64,000 nucleotides of DNA from Microvirga sp. VF16. GTDB taxonomy: Bacteria > Pseudomonadota > Alphaproteobacteria > Rhizobiales > Beijerinckiaceae. Positions 17,262 to 26,460 of this stretch are shown one piece after another (position 1 is the stretch's first letter; every line of letters starts with the position of its first letter). Below the pieces are notes generated by a model. The model saw nothing but the letters and a program-made list of their open reading frames with translations. It was not told the DNA's origin and ran no database searches. Where the stretch lies: NCBI RefSeq assembly GCF_016864375.1, contig NZ_CP069356.1, positions 372,001-436,000 on the forward strand, given 5' to 3'. Position numbers and translations under genes: made by a program.

Positions 17262-18830
17262 ATGAGACTGAAGGCAAAACATCTTCTCGCCGGTTGCGTA
17301 TCGGCCCTGATGACCGCATCGGCGCTGCCAACCCTCGCGCAGCAATCCGCGCTTCGCATTGCGCTTAACGCTGACATCCGCGGCACTAATCCCGGCGTCA
17401 ACCGGGACGACAACACGGATGCGGTCGTCCTTCATGCCGTCGAGGGACTTGTCGCCTACGGCGAGGATACCAGCATCCAGCCTCTTCTGGCAGAATCCGT
17501 GACCGTGTCCGAGGATAGGCGCTCCTATGTCTTCAAGCTCCGCAAGGGCATCAAATTCCATAACGGTGCCGATCTGACGGCGGGGGACGTGGCCTGGAGC
17601 TGGAATCGCTATATGGATCCGAAAACCGAATGGCGCTGCCTTGCGGATTTCGATGGTCGCGGCCGCTCGAAGGTCGAGGCCGTCGAGGCACCCGATCCGC
17701 AGACCGTCGTCTTCCGCCTGTCGAACCAGGATGCGCTTTTCCTGGCCTCGCTGGCTCGCACGGATTGTGCGATGACGGGCATCATTCACAAGGATTCCGT
17801 GAAAGCCGATGGTACCTGGGACAAGCCGATCGGCACTGGTCCCTTCAAGCTGGCCGAATGGCGGCGCGGCGAGTTCGTCAAGCTCACGAAGTTCGACGGC
17901 TATGCGAACCGAGCTGAGGGCAAGCCCAACGGCTATGCCGGATCGAAGCGTCCGCTCGTCGACGAAGTGCGCTTCTTGGTGATCCCGGACGATGCCGCCG
18001 CAAAAGCCGCGCTGCTGCGCGGAGACGTGGATATCGTTCCCGACGTCGCCAATACGGACGTGAAGGAAATCAAGGCCAACCCGAATCTGGGCCTTTCCAT
18101 TGCGCAGAACGCGGGCCTGAGCACGCTGCTGATGCAGACGCGCGACCCGCTGCTCTCGAACGTGAAGATGCGCCAGGCCATTGCGGCGGCGCTCGACACG
18201 CCCCAGATCGTCCAGGCGGTCACCGAGGGACTGGCGAAGCACAACAACTCAATCGTCCCGATGAGTTCGTCGTACCACACGGCGGCGCATGACCAGGGTT
18301 ACAAGTATGACCCGGAGACGGCGAAGAAACTGCTGCAGGAAGCCGGCTATAAAGGCGAGCCGGTGGTGATCCTCACCAACAAGCGGTATCCGCAGACGTT
18401 CTCATCCTCGGTCATCATTCAGGCCATGCTCCAGGCGGTCGGCATCAATGCGAATCTGGAGGTCTTGGAATGGGCGACGCAGCTCGACCGCTACAGCAAG
18501 GGCAATTACCAGATCATGGCATTCCCGTATTCAGCGCGACTCGATCCTTCGCTGAGCTACGAATCCGTCATGGGTCCAAAGGACAAGCAGCCGCGCAAGG
18601 TCTGGGACAATCCCGAAGCGCAGGCGCTGCTGGATAAGTCCATGATCGTCTCCGACAAAGCGGAGCGTCAGAAGATCTTCGACGAACTCCAGCGCCGGTT
18701 CCTGACGGAGGTACCGTTCGTGATGCTCTATAACGGCGTCGATACGAGCGCTTATCACAAGAACGTCCAAGGCTATACCGCGTCCGTCCTGTCCAAACCG
18801 CGCGCTTGGGAGGTGCGGGTCACGAATTGA
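17262..18830 (+). CDS. Oligopeptide/dipeptide-type ABC substrate-binding protein (SBP_bac_5)
   Basis: A Sec signal peptide (MRLKAKHLLAGCVSALMTAS, cleavage near LAQQ) leads into a 522-residue family 5 binding protein with the hallmark LRKGIKFHNGADLTAGDVAW and the later SYDP-like region YKYDPETAKKLLQEAGYKGE. It works in the periplasm and delivers a peptide-like ligand to a DppBC-type permease. The permease and ATPase genes lie in the next operon (22185 onward), after a second, closely related binding protein. A hairpin follows the gene. Confidence 0.93.
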   Translation: MRLKAKHLLAGCVSALMTASALPTLAQQSALRIALNADIRGTNPGVNRDDNTDAVVLHAVEGLVAYGEDTSIQPLLAESVTVSEDRRSYVFKLRKGIKFHNGADLTAGDVAWSWNRYMDPKTEWRCLADFDGRGRSKVEAVEAPDPQTVVFRLSNQDALFLASLARTDCAMTGIIHKDSVKADGTWDKPIGTGPFKLAEWRRGEFVKLTKFDGYANRAEGKPNGYAGSKRPLVDEVRFLVIPDDAAAKAALLRGDVDIVPDVANTDVKEIKANPNLGLSIAQNAGLSTLLMQTRDPLLSNVKMRQAIAAALDTPQIVQAVTEGLAKHNNSIVPMSSSYHTAAHDQGYKYDPETAKKLLQEAGYKGEPVVILTNKRYPQTFSSSVIIQAMLQAVGINANLEVLEWATQLDRYSKGNYQIMAFPYSARLDPSLSYESVMGPKDKQPRKVWDNPEAQALLDKSMIVSDKAERQKIFDELQRRFLTEVPFVMLYNGVDTSAYHKNVQGYTASVLSKPRAWEVRVTN

Positions 18831-18850
18831 GACCGTTCAATCCGCAGCCC

Positions 18851-18884
18851 GGTTCAGCCGCTCCTGCGCTTGGGCGGCTGAACC
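18851..18884. terminator. Strong hairpin between convergent genes
   Basis: GGTTCAGCCGC (18851-18861) pairs perfectly with GCGGCTGAACC (18874-18884) across a 12-base loop. It lies 21 bases after the binding-protein stop and overlaps the end of the convergent GntR gene, consistent with a bidirectional terminator, though no long T-run is present. Confidence 0.5.
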
Positions 18885-19519
18885 TCGGAGGCCTCTTCCG
18901 ATCCGGTCTGTCGGATATGCGCCGTCAGGACGCGCCTGAGTGCAGTCGCATCCCGCGCCTCGAGTGCGTCGATCATCATGAAATGCTCGCGGCCGGATTG
19001 CTCGATGCGCGCCCGCGTCTTCCACTGTGTGGCGGGAGCCGACGGGCCGCGGCCGCGCAACTCCATGATGAGGTTGACCAGTTCCTGGTTGGAGCAAAGC
19101 TTCAGGAGTCGCACGTGAAAAGCGATGTTCGCCTCGTATTGCTCCAGGATCGTGCCGGTCAGGATCAGTTCGTCGAACCGCGTAGCGAGACGGCGAAGAT
19201 CCTTCACGTCAGCGGCGCCGGCGTTCTCGACCATGCTCTCGGCCGCAGCGGTCTCCAGAATCACGCGGATGTCGCGGATTTCATCGGCCTGCCGGTTGTC
19301 GAGGGCATGGACATGGTAGCCGCGGTTAGGAACATGCCGGACCAGGCGCTTCAGAGCCAGCTGGTCGAGGGCCCGGCGGATGTCCATGCGGGTCGCGCCG
19401 TAGCGATTCTCAAGATCGATTTGCTTCAACCAAGTGCCAGGCGTGAAGACGCCCGCCTGAATGTCCCGCGCCATGGTATCGACGAGGCTGTCTGGCGATC
19501 TTTCACTCTTGGCGGTCAT
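18854..19519 (-). CDS. GntR-family regulator, FCD subfamily
   Basis: The 221-residue protein has a GntR winged helix at the N-terminus (about 10-75: QAGVFTPGTWLKQIDLENRY, MDIRRALDQLALKRLVRHVP) and an FCD helical effector domain (DEIRDIRVILETAAAESMVE, then EANIAFHVRLLKLCSNQELV and HFMMIDALEARDATALRRVL). It is divergent from the alpha/beta hydrolase and transporter operon and is the likely regulator of that operon. A 17-bp palindrome in the shared promoter is a good operator candidate. Confidence 0.9.
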   Translation of the reverse strand: MTAKSERSPDSLVDTMARDIQAGVFTPGTWLKQIDLENRYGATRMDIRRALDQLALKRLVRHVPNRGYHVHALDNRQADEIRDIRVILETAAAESMVENAGAADVKDLRRLATRFDELILTGTILEQYEANIAFHVRLLKLCSNQELVNLIMELRGRGPSAPATQWKTRARIEQSGREHFMMIDALEARDATALRRVLTAHIRQTGSEEASEVQPPKRRSG

Positions 19520-19607
19520 CGGAGTAGCAGAACCTCAATTGCACAGATTGGCGCATCTCATACGCCATCCGTCGACTGGAACAATCCTTTAATGCCGTCG
19601 GTCGAAC

Positions 19608-19624
19608 CCGTAATCAAATTACGG
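19608..19624. promoter_or_regulatory. Candidate operator for the second GntR regulator
   Basis: CCGTAAT-CAA-ATTACGG is a perfect 7-bp inverted repeat with a 3-base centre, placed in the 206-bp divergent promoter between the GntR gene and the alpha/beta hydrolase gene. Size and symmetry fit a FCD-type GntR site. Confidence 0.5.
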
Positions 19625-19725
19625 ATCATAGGCATCCTGAGAAAAATTCGGAAATCAGTATTGCCAAAGATGCTGGCTAATGCAAACATTTTGGCGCCAA
19701 TTTCTCAACCAATCGGACAGCCCTT

Positions 19726-20613
19726 ATGGATTTAGCACTCGCTCAACCGCTGAAAGAGGCCGGAAAGAAGGATCGCGGGCGCCAGATTTATGATCTGGGC
19801 CATACGACGGTGTTCGCGAGCAAACGCGACCCTCGCTTCTCCTACTGCCTCTACGTGCCGCCGACCCTCGGTCAGGGTGATAGGCCGGATCTGGTCGTGG
19901 CGATGCATGGCACTGGGCGCGCCTTCATGTCCTATCGCGACGCCTTCGCGGATTTCGGCCGCTGGAATAACTGCATCATTCTGTGCCCGCTCTTTCCGGT
20001 CGGGGTACTGGGCGATAGCAACCGCGACGGCTTCAAGTACATCCAGGAAGCCGACATCCGCTACGATGATGTGCTTCTCTCGATCGTGGAGGAGGTCGGC
20101 GAGCGTTATGGCCTCGACGTCACCCGCTTTGCTCTTTTCGGTTACTCGGGCGGAGGTCATTTCACCCACCGCTTCCTCATGTTTCACCCGGAACGCCTCT
20201 GGGCTGCGTCCGTGGGCGCGCCCGGTTCCGTGACGTTGCTCGACCCGACCCGTGACTGGTGGGTCGGCATCCGCGACGTGAAGCATCGCTTCGGGATCGA
20301 GATCGATCCCGACGCGATGAGGCGCGTGCCCGTGCAGATGATCGTCGGCGCGGCCGATCTCGAGACCTGGGAAATCACCCATCGTGAAGGTGGCCGGCAT
20401 TGGATGCCAGGGGCCAACGATGCGGGACGAACCCGCCCCGAGCGCCTCGACAGCCTGCGCCGCTCCTTCGAGGCTCAGGGAATCAAGGTCCATTTCGACC
20501 TCGTGCCGAATGTACCGCACGACGGCAAGCGCATCGTCGAACATGTGGAAAGCTTCTTCGCCGATGTCCTGAAGGACCGGCGCACCCAAAAAAATGCCAG
20601 AGCAGAGGGATAA
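19726..20613 (+). CDS. Alpha/beta hydrolase (depolymerase/esterase-like)
   Basis: The 295-residue protein has an alpha/beta hydrolase core: an oxyanion strand VVAMHGTGRAF, the nucleophile elbow FGYSGGGHF (Ser141), a likely acid in the IVGAADLET segment and a likely His in NVPHDGKRI. The pattern resembles the poly(3-hydroxybutyrate) depolymerase / feruloyl-esterase-like branch, but no signal peptide is present, so it acts inside the cell. It opens the transporter operon: its stop is 4 bases before the next binding-protein start. The ribosome site is weak and translation may begin near the transcript end. An amidase role is possible; the substrate is unknown. Confidence 0.85.
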   Translation: MDLALAQPLKEAGKKDRGRQIYDLGHTTVFASKRDPRFSYCLYVPPTLGQGDRPDLVVAMHGTGRAFMSYRDAFADFGRWNNCIILCPLFPVGVLGDSNRDGFKYIQEADIRYDDVLLSIVEEVGERYGLDVTRFALFGYSGGGHFTHRFLMFHPERLWAASVGAPGSVTLLDPTRDWWVGIRDVKHRFGIEIDPDAMRRVPVQMIVGAADLETWEITHREGGRHWMPGANDAGRTRPERLDSLRRSFEAQGIKVHFDLVPNVPHDGKRIVEHVESFFADVLKDRRTQKNARAEG

Positions 20614-20617
20614 GACA

Positions 20618-22165
20618 ATGAAGAGAACCATCGCAGCCGCGCTGGGAGCAGTGTTCGTGACAGCTGCTCCGGCGGCGGCTCAAAACGTGACCGTGGCGCT
20701 CAATGCCGACATCCGCAGCACCAATCCCGGCGTGAACCGGGATGACAACACCGATGCGGTGGTGTTGCACATGGTGGAAGGCCTCGTTGGCTATCGGGAG
20801 AATGGAATCGTGGCGCCCCTGCTGGCGGAATCGGTCCAGCTGTCGCCCGATGGCAAGACCTACACGTTCCGGCTTCGCAAGGGCGTGAAGTTCCACAACG
20901 GCGCGGAACTGACGGCTGATGACGTGATGTGGAGCTGGAACCGCTATATGGATCCCAAGACCGACTGGCGCTGCCGTCCAGATTTCGACGGCCGCGCCGG
21001 CCTCAAGGTGGAGAAGGTCGAAGCGCCTGACGCCTCCACTTTCACCATGACGCTCGATCGCCCCAGCGCGCTTTTCCTCGACTCGCTGGCCCGCACCGAT
21101 TGCGGCATGACGGCGATCCTGCACAAGAGCTCGGTCAAGGAGGATGGGAACTGGGACAAGCCGATCGGTACCGGCCCGTTTAAATTCGGCGAATGGCGTC
21201 GCGGCGAGTACGTGACCCTGACGCGGTTCGATGGGTACCAGTCCCCGCCCGGTGACAAGCCAGATGGTCTCGTCGGTGCCAAGCGCGCCGTTCTGCCCGA
21301 GGTGAAGTTTCTCGTCGTTCCGGATGCGTCCACCATTAAGGCCGCTCTCGTCTCGGGCGCCATCGACATGGCGCAGGTGCTGGATTCGGACGTGCCCGAA
21401 CTCGCGAAGGCCAAGAACGTCGAAGTCAGCCTACACCCGGCCGCAACGAAACACACCTTCCTGTTCCAGACGCGCGATCCGCTTCTCAGCAACGTAAAGC
21501 TTCGTCAAGCCATCGCAGCTTCCATCGATGTGCCCCAACTGGTCGCGGCGGTCTCAAACGGCAACGGCAAGCCCAACAACTCGGCGATTGCCGTGACGTC
21601 CGCCTATTACAACGATGCCCAGCGCAAGGGCTACAGCTATGATCCGGCCAAGGCCCAGAAGCTGCTGAAGGAAGCAGGATACAAGGGCGAACCGATCAAG
21701 ATCATCGCCAACAAGCGCACTCACGTGCCCAGCTTCAATGCCGCAGTCATTGCGCAGGCGATGATGCAGGCCGTCGGCATCCATGCGGAAATCGAGGTGC
21801 TCGAATGGGCGACCCAGCTCGACCGCTACAACAAGGGCAATTACCAGATGATGTCTTTCTCGTATTCGGCGCGCCTCGACCCCGCCCTGAGCTACGAGCA
21901 GTTTGCCGGTCCGAAGGACAAGCAGCCGCGCAAGGTTTGGGACGAGGCGGAAGCCCAGGCTCTGATCGAGAAGGCGTCGGCGATCTCCAACGAAGCCGAG
22001 CGCCAGAAGATCTTTGATGAACTCCACAAGCGCCAGTTGGAAACGACGCCGCTGATCATCTTCGCCAACGGTCAGGAAGCCTGGGCTCATACCAAGCGTG
22101 TCCAGGGCGCCGCTCCGTGGGAGGGCAAGCCGCGCGTGTGGGGCGCCCGGATTGTGACGAACTGA
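20618..22165 (+). CDS. Second oligopeptide-type ABC substrate-binding protein
   Basis: The 515-residue family 5 binding protein has a Sec signal (MKRTIAAALGAVFVTAAPAA, then AAQN) and is strikingly similar to the protein at 17262 along its whole length (ADIRSTNPGVNRDDNTDAVV, WNRYMDPKTDWRCRPDFDGR, GPKDKQPRKVWDEAEAQAL). The start at 20618 is preferred because GAGGGATAAG precedes it; the frame is open 8 codons further. It is tightly coupled to the hydrolase upstream and 19 bases before the first permease gene. Confidence 0.94.
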   Translation: MKRTIAAALGAVFVTAAPAAAQNVTVALNADIRSTNPGVNRDDNTDAVVLHMVEGLVGYRENGIVAPLLAESVQLSPDGKTYTFRLRKGVKFHNGAELTADDVMWSWNRYMDPKTDWRCRPDFDGRAGLKVEKVEAPDASTFTMTLDRPSALFLDSLARTDCGMTAILHKSSVKEDGNWDKPIGTGPFKFGEWRRGEYVTLTRFDGYQSPPGDKPDGLVGAKRAVLPEVKFLVVPDASTIKAALVSGAIDMAQVLDSDVPELAKAKNVEVSLHPAATKHTFLFQTRDPLLSNVKLRQAIAASIDVPQLVAAVSNGNGKPNNSAIAVTSAYYNDAQRKGYSYDPAKAQKLLKEAGYKGEPIKIIANKRTHVPSFNAAVIAQAMMQAVGIHAEIEVLEWATQLDRYNKGNYQMMSFSYSARLDPALSYEQFAGPKDKQPRKVWDEAEAQALIEKASAISNEAERQKIFDELHKRQLETTPLIIFANGQEAWAHTKRVQGAAPWEGKPRVWGARIVTN

Positions 22166-22184
22166 CGGGAGGGAGGGTACGACC

Positions 22185-23129
22185 ATGCTGCGCTTCGCAC
22201 TCAGACGGATCCTCATGGCCGTCCCGACCCTGCTGATCATGGCGGTTTCGGTGTTCGTCCTGATCCGCCTCATCCCAGGAGACCCGGCCTCCCTCATGCT
22301 CGGCGACCTCGCGGATGCCGCGAGCCTCGCCGACCTGCGGCAGCGGCTGGGCCTCGACCAGAGCCTGCCGATTCAGTTCATGATCTGGTTCGGCAATGTT
22401 CTGCAGGGCGACCTCGGCAACTCGATCACGTCGAGCCAGCCGGTCCTGCCGCTCGTGCTCGACCGGTTTTGGATCAGTGCCAGGATCGTGCTCATCGCGG
22501 TCCTGATCGCAAGCGTGATCGCCGTCCCGGCCGGAATGATCGCGGCGTGGCGGCAGAACAGTACCCTCGACCTTGCTCTTGTGGGCACTGCGACCGTGCT
22601 CCTGTCCATCCCGACCTTTTGGCTCGGGCTCCTGCTCCTGCTATTCTTCGGCCTGAAACTCGAATGGCTCCCCGTCGTCGGCTATGTCTCGTTCATGGAG
22701 AATCCGACGGCGGCGCTCCTCTACATCATTATGCCGGTGATGACCCTGTTTCTTCATGAGATGGGCGTGCTGATCCGCATGGCGCGTGCCAGCACTCTTG
22801 AGGTTCTCCGGCTCGATTACATCACTCATGCCCGCGCAAAGGGGCTCTCCGAGAACGCTGTGTTGTGGCGGCACGCCTTCAAGAACGCGTTCGGCCCGAC
22901 CTGGACCCTGATCGGCCTCGTCCTCGGCAATCTGCTGGGCGGCATCGCCGTGGTGGAGACGGTGTTCACGATCCCCGGCCTCGGTCGGCTCCTTGTCGAC
23001 TCCATCTTCGCGCGCGACTACCCGGTCATCCAGGGCTGCTTGCTCTTCGTGGCCTTCGTCTATGTGGTCGTGAACCTCATCGTCGATCTGCTCTATCCCG
23101 TCTTCGATCCAAGGGTGACTGCGGAATGA
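22185..23129 (+). CDS. Dipeptide-type ABC transporter permease (DppB-like)
   Basis: The 314-residue inner-membrane protein has about six hydrophobic segments, starting with MAVPTLLIMAVSVFVLIRLI, and the DppB N-terminal pattern PGDPASLMLG. The cytoplasmic EAA loop is YITHARAKGLSENAVLWRHA. It forms the channel with the next permease, whose start overlaps its stop (ATGA). The upstream ribosome site is GGGAGGGAGG. Confidence 0.95.
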   Translation: MLRFALRRILMAVPTLLIMAVSVFVLIRLIPGDPASLMLGDLADAASLADLRQRLGLDQSLPIQFMIWFGNVLQGDLGNSITSSQPVLPLVLDRFWISARIVLIAVLIASVIAVPAGMIAAWRQNSTLDLALVGTATVLLSIPTFWLGLLLLLFFGLKLEWLPVVGYVSFMENPTAALLYIIMPVMTLFLHEMGVLIRMARASTLEVLRLDYITHARAKGLSENAVLWRHAFKNAFGPTWTLIGLVLGNLLGGIAVVETVFTIPGLGRLLVDSIFARDYPVIQGCLLFVAFVYVVVNLIVDLLYPVFDPRVTAE

Positions 23130-23941
23130 GATTACCAGCTCCCAATGCCATCCTTGGTGGCACGATCATCGGCATTGTCATCGTCTGCGCGCTTTTCGGC
23201 GCAGTCTGGACGCCCTTCGACCCACTTAAGATCAATTTCGCGGCGCGTCTGCAGCCGCCGGGCCCGGTCTACCTGCTTGGCACGGACGAATTCGGCCGCG
23301 ATGTGCTGAGTCGACTGATGGCGGCGGCGGCGACCAGCGTCTGGATCAGCCTCGTCACCGTCGCGGCGGCCGTGACGGGCGGCACGATCATCGGCCTCCT
23401 CACCGGTTACCTGCGTGGCTGGACCGATCGCATCCTGATGGCCTTCAACGATGCCCTGCTGGCATTCCCGGGTATCCTCTTGGCGCTCGGCCTTCTCGCC
23501 GTGATTGGTGCGAACAAGTACGGCATTATCCTGGCACTCGGCCTGGCCTATACGCCGTCGGTGGCACGAATCGTGCGCGGTACCGTGCTGTCGCTGCGCG
23601 AGAAGGAGTTCGTCGAAGCGTCGCGTGTGATGGGCAATTCCGAGATCTTCACCATGGCGCGACACATCCTGCCGAATTGCATCGCACCGTTGACTGTTCT
23701 CGCCACGTCGATGTTCGGCTGGGTACTGCTGTCCGAGAGCGCTCTGAGCTTCCTCGGCCTCGGCGTGCCGCCGCCGGCACCGACCTGGGGCAACATGCTG
23801 GCCAGCAGCCGCTCCTTCATCGCGCAGGCCGTCTGGCTCGGCATCTTCCCCGGCCTGTGCATCTCCTTGACGCTTCTCGGCATCAATCTGCTTGGCGATG
23901 CTGTGCGCGACAAGCTCGACCCGCGCATGCGAGGAGTCTGA
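23126..23941 (+). CDS. Dipeptide-type ABC transporter permease (DppC-like)
   Basis: The 271-residue permease starts at the ATG overlapping the stop of its partner. It has the DppC signature LLGTDEFGRDVLSRLM after the first membrane helix and the EAA loop KEFVEASRVMGNSEIFTMAR, ending in DAVRDKLDPRMRG. It pairs with the DppB-like protein. Longer in-frame versions starting inside the previous gene were rejected because they have no membrane-protein pattern before residue MRLPAPNAILGG. Confidence 0.95.
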   Translation: MRLPAPNAILGGTIIGIVIVCALFGAVWTPFDPLKINFAARLQPPGPVYLLGTDEFGRDVLSRLMAAAATSVWISLVTVAAAVTGGTIIGLLTGYLRGWTDRILMAFNDALLAFPGILLALGLLAVIGANKYGIILALGLAYTPSVARIVRGTVLSLREKEFVEASRVMGNSEIFTMARHILPNCIAPLTVLATSMFGWVLLSESALSFLGLGVPPPAPTWGNMLASSRSFIAQAVWLGIFPGLCISLTLLGINLLGDAVRDKLDPRMRGV

Positions 23942-23942
23942 C

Positions 23943-25640
23943 ATGACCAAGACTGCACTTCTCAGTGTCGAAGACCTAAGGCTCATGGTGGCGCGAAGCG
24001 GACTTGAGGTCGTCAAGAACATCAGCTTTACAGTGGCCCCAGGGGAAATCGTCGGCATCGTCGGTGAGTCCGGCAGCGGAAAGACCCTGGCAGCCCGCGC
24101 AATCATGGCACTCGAGCCGCCGGCCATCCGCCGCACCGCCGGAACCATCCGGTTTGAGGGGACGGATATTGCGCAGCTCTCGCCTGGCGAGTTGAGGAAG
24201 TTGCGGGGCGTGCGCATCGGCATGGTGTTTCAGGAGCCGATGACATCCCTCAACCCGTCCATGCTCATCGGCCAGCAGCTCGATGAGGGTCTTGCCCTTC
24301 ATCGCAATCTCAGCGCCGACGAACGGCGAACCCTCATCCTCGACATGCTCAGGCGTGTTGGCATCAAGGACCCTGAGGGCGCACTCGTCGCGTATCCCCA
24401 TCAGTTCTCCGGGGGCATGCGCCAGCGCATCATGCTCGCCTCCGTCATGCTCCTCCAGCCGGCGCTCCTGGTCGCCGATGAACCGACCACAGCGCTCGAT
24501 GCCGTCGTGCAGCGAGATGTCCTTGAGCTGATGGTCGAGCTGACGCGGGCCCGGGGCACCGCAGTGCTGATGATCAGTCACGATCTCTCGATGGTCGCCC
24601 GCTACACCGACCGTATCATCGTCATGGAAAAGGGCGAGATCGTGGAGGAGGGTGCGACACAGGACCTGCTGCGCCAGCCCCAGCATCCGTACACACAGAA
24701 GCTTCTGGCCGCGATGCCGCGCCGCCTCCCGGCGCGGAGCATCCCGGCCATGGCAACCCCCATCGTCGAGATCTGCAACCTTGTAGTTGATTACAGCGGC
24801 CGGCAGGGCTTCTTTCGCAAGGAACCCGGTAAGCGGGCCCTGCGTGGCATCGACTTGTCGATCAAGCCGCGCGAGGTTGTGGCGCTGGTGGGCGGATCAG
24901 GATCCGGCAAGACGACGCTGGGGCGGGCGATTGCCGGCCTTCTCCGCCCGACTAGCGGGGAAATTCGCTACGCCGGCCGCTCGATCATTCCAGGTAGCGA
25001 GGGATGGAATGACTACCGCCTGAACTGCCAGATGGTGTTCCAGGATCCATATTCTTCCCTTGATCCTCGGATGACCATTGGGGCGCTTGTTCGCGAAGCC
25101 TTGCGCCAGATGCCGAACATGAGCGGGCGTGAGAAGACGGAACGCGTTCACGAGGTGCTGCGCGAAGTCGGCCTCGGTGAGGCGTATGCGAACCGCTATC
25201 CGCACGAACTCTCCGGGGGACAGCGCCAGCGCGTGGCTATTGCCCGGGCTGTCGTGCGCCGACCAGCCTTCGTTATTGCCGATGAGCCTGTCTCCGCGCT
25301 CGATGTTACCGTGCGCGCCCAAGTGCTCGACCTTTTCGCCGATCTGCAGCAGCGGCATGGCTTCTCCTGCCTGTTCATCAGCCACGATCTCGGCGTGGTC
25401 GAGCAGGTCGCCGATCGGGTCGTTGTCATGCAGGATGGTCAAATCGTGGAGGAGGGGAGTCGCGATGCGATCTTCGACCGGCCACAGCATCCATATACGC
25501 GTCAGCTTCTATCCGCCATTCCGATGTTGGTTGCGAAGGAGGGAGGTGGGGTCCGTCTGCGCTGGCGCGACGAGCAAGGAACTCTGGCCGATCAGGCGGC
25601 GCAACGAATGGAAACGGGAACATACCATGCTGTCACTTGA
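23943..25640 (+). CDS. Fused double-ATPase subunit of a peptide-type ABC transporter (DppD-DppF-like)
   Basis: One 565-residue chain carries two complete nucleotide-binding domains. Domain 1 has Walker A GESGSGKT (41-48), the signature FSGGMRQR and Walker B with ADEPTTALD. Domain 2 has Walker A GGSGSGKT (about 317-324), LSGGQRQR and ADEPVSALD. Each ends with the peptide-transporter tail pattern (QHPYTQKLLAAMP and QHPYTRQLLSAIP). The fusion replaces separate DppD and DppF subunits. GAGGAG precedes the ATG. Its end overlaps the next gene by 14 bases, so translation is coupled. Confidence 0.95.
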   Translation: MTKTALLSVEDLRLMVARSGLEVVKNISFTVAPGEIVGIVGESGSGKTLAARAIMALEPPAIRRTAGTIRFEGTDIAQLSPGELRKLRGVRIGMVFQEPMTSLNPSMLIGQQLDEGLALHRNLSADERRTLILDMLRRVGIKDPEGALVAYPHQFSGGMRQRIMLASVMLLQPALLVADEPTTALDAVVQRDVLELMVELTRARGTAVLMISHDLSMVARYTDRIIVMEKGEIVEEGATQDLLRQPQHPYTQKLLAAMPRRLPARSIPAMATPIVEICNLVVDYSGRQGFFRKEPGKRALRGIDLSIKPREVVALVGGSGSGKTTLGRAIAGLLRPTSGEIRYAGRSIIPGSEGWNDYRLNCQMVFQDPYSSLDPRMTIGALVREALRQMPNMSGREKTERVHEVLREVGLGEAYANRYPHELSGGQRQRVAIARAVVRRPAFVIADEPVSALDVTVRAQVLDLFADLQQRHGFSCLFISHDLGVVEQVADRVVVMQDGQIVEEGSRDAIFDRPQHPYTRQLLSAIPMLVAKEGGGVRLRWRDEQGTLADQAAQRMETGTYHAVT

Positions 25641-26460
25641 AGGAGTGCACCAACCAGCATGGCCGTCCGGCAGGGGAACAGTGGTGGTCGTGACCATCCA
25701 TGTCGATGGCCCCTGCGTACAGGTCGGGAAAGGATTGGTGCCGCTCGGAATTCACTCCCGTGGCAGATACGCCATGCGACGGGGTATTCCTCGCTGTCTT
25801 GAGATGCTCGGACGGGTTGGCGTGCCAGCAACATTCTTCGCATGTGGCCACGATGTCGAACATTACCCGCAGATATACCGCGACATCCATGCCGCCGGCC
25901 ACGAAATTGCGGCGCACGGCTACATGCATGAGGGGTGGGACCTCGGCGAGACTGAGCCCGAACTGCTCGAAAAGACCCATCGTACTATCACTGATGTCAT
26001 TGGGGTGGCGCCCGTCGGGTGGTGTTCGCCATCGGGACGTAAGAGCTCGCTCACGCTGCCGACACTGCGCCGGCTCGGCTACTACTACGATTGCAGCGAA
26101 AAGGATGATGACCTTCCCTATGTTATGTCCGGCGACGGCGAGAAGCCCTTCGTGATGCTGCCGAACAACACAGTCTCCCTCGACGATTATCCGATGTACC
26201 AGTTTGGACAATCCCTAGCATCGGAGGTGCTCCAGAATTGGATTGAGGAATTTGAGGCAATCCGGGATGCCGACGGTTACCTGCACCTGACGCTGCATCC
26301 GATTGCCGGCGCAGGGTCAGGGCCGCCAGCTCGGGCAAAAGCGGTCGAGCGGTTTCTCAAGCATCTTGCCGCGCAGCCGGACGTCTCCTTCCTCTCCTGC
26401 CGTGATTTGGCTGACCATTGCCTCGCGAATGAGGCTGCGTTGAAGGCGCGCCGTCCATGA
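25627..26460 (+). CDS. NodB-fold polysaccharide-deacetylase-type amide hydrolase
   Basis: The 277-residue protein shows the NodB/CE4 core used by carbohydrate deacetylases and by allantoinase-like (PuuE-type) amide hydrolases. Motif 1 is TIHVDGP (Asp27), and motif 2 is HEIAAHGYMHE, with the metal-binding His97 and His101. CSPSGRKSSLTLPTLRRLGY and LHLTLHPIAGAG supply the later motifs. No signal peptide is seen, which favours a small cytoplasmic substrate over a wall polymer. The ATG at 25627 lies within the end of the ATPase gene, and its stop overlaps the next NodB gene (ATGA). Confidence 0.88.
   Translation: MLSLEGVHQPAWPSGRGTVVVVTIHVDGPCVQVGKGLVPLGIHSRGRYAMRRGIPRCLEMLGRVGVPATFFACGHDVEHYPQIYRDIHAAGHEIAAHGYMHEGWDLGETEPELLEKTHRTITDVIGVAPVGWCSPSGRKSSLTLPTLRRLGYYYDCSEKDDDLPYVMSGDGEKPFVMLPNNTVSLDDYPMYQFGQSLASEVLQNWIEEFEAIRDADGYLHLTLHPIAGAGSGPPARAKAVERFLKHLAAQPDVSFLSCRDLADHCLANEAALKARRP

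Noticed and set aside
19732..20631. Minus-strand frame antisense to the alpha/beta hydrolase
   Set aside because: It mirrors a convincing enzyme and has no domain or ribosome site.
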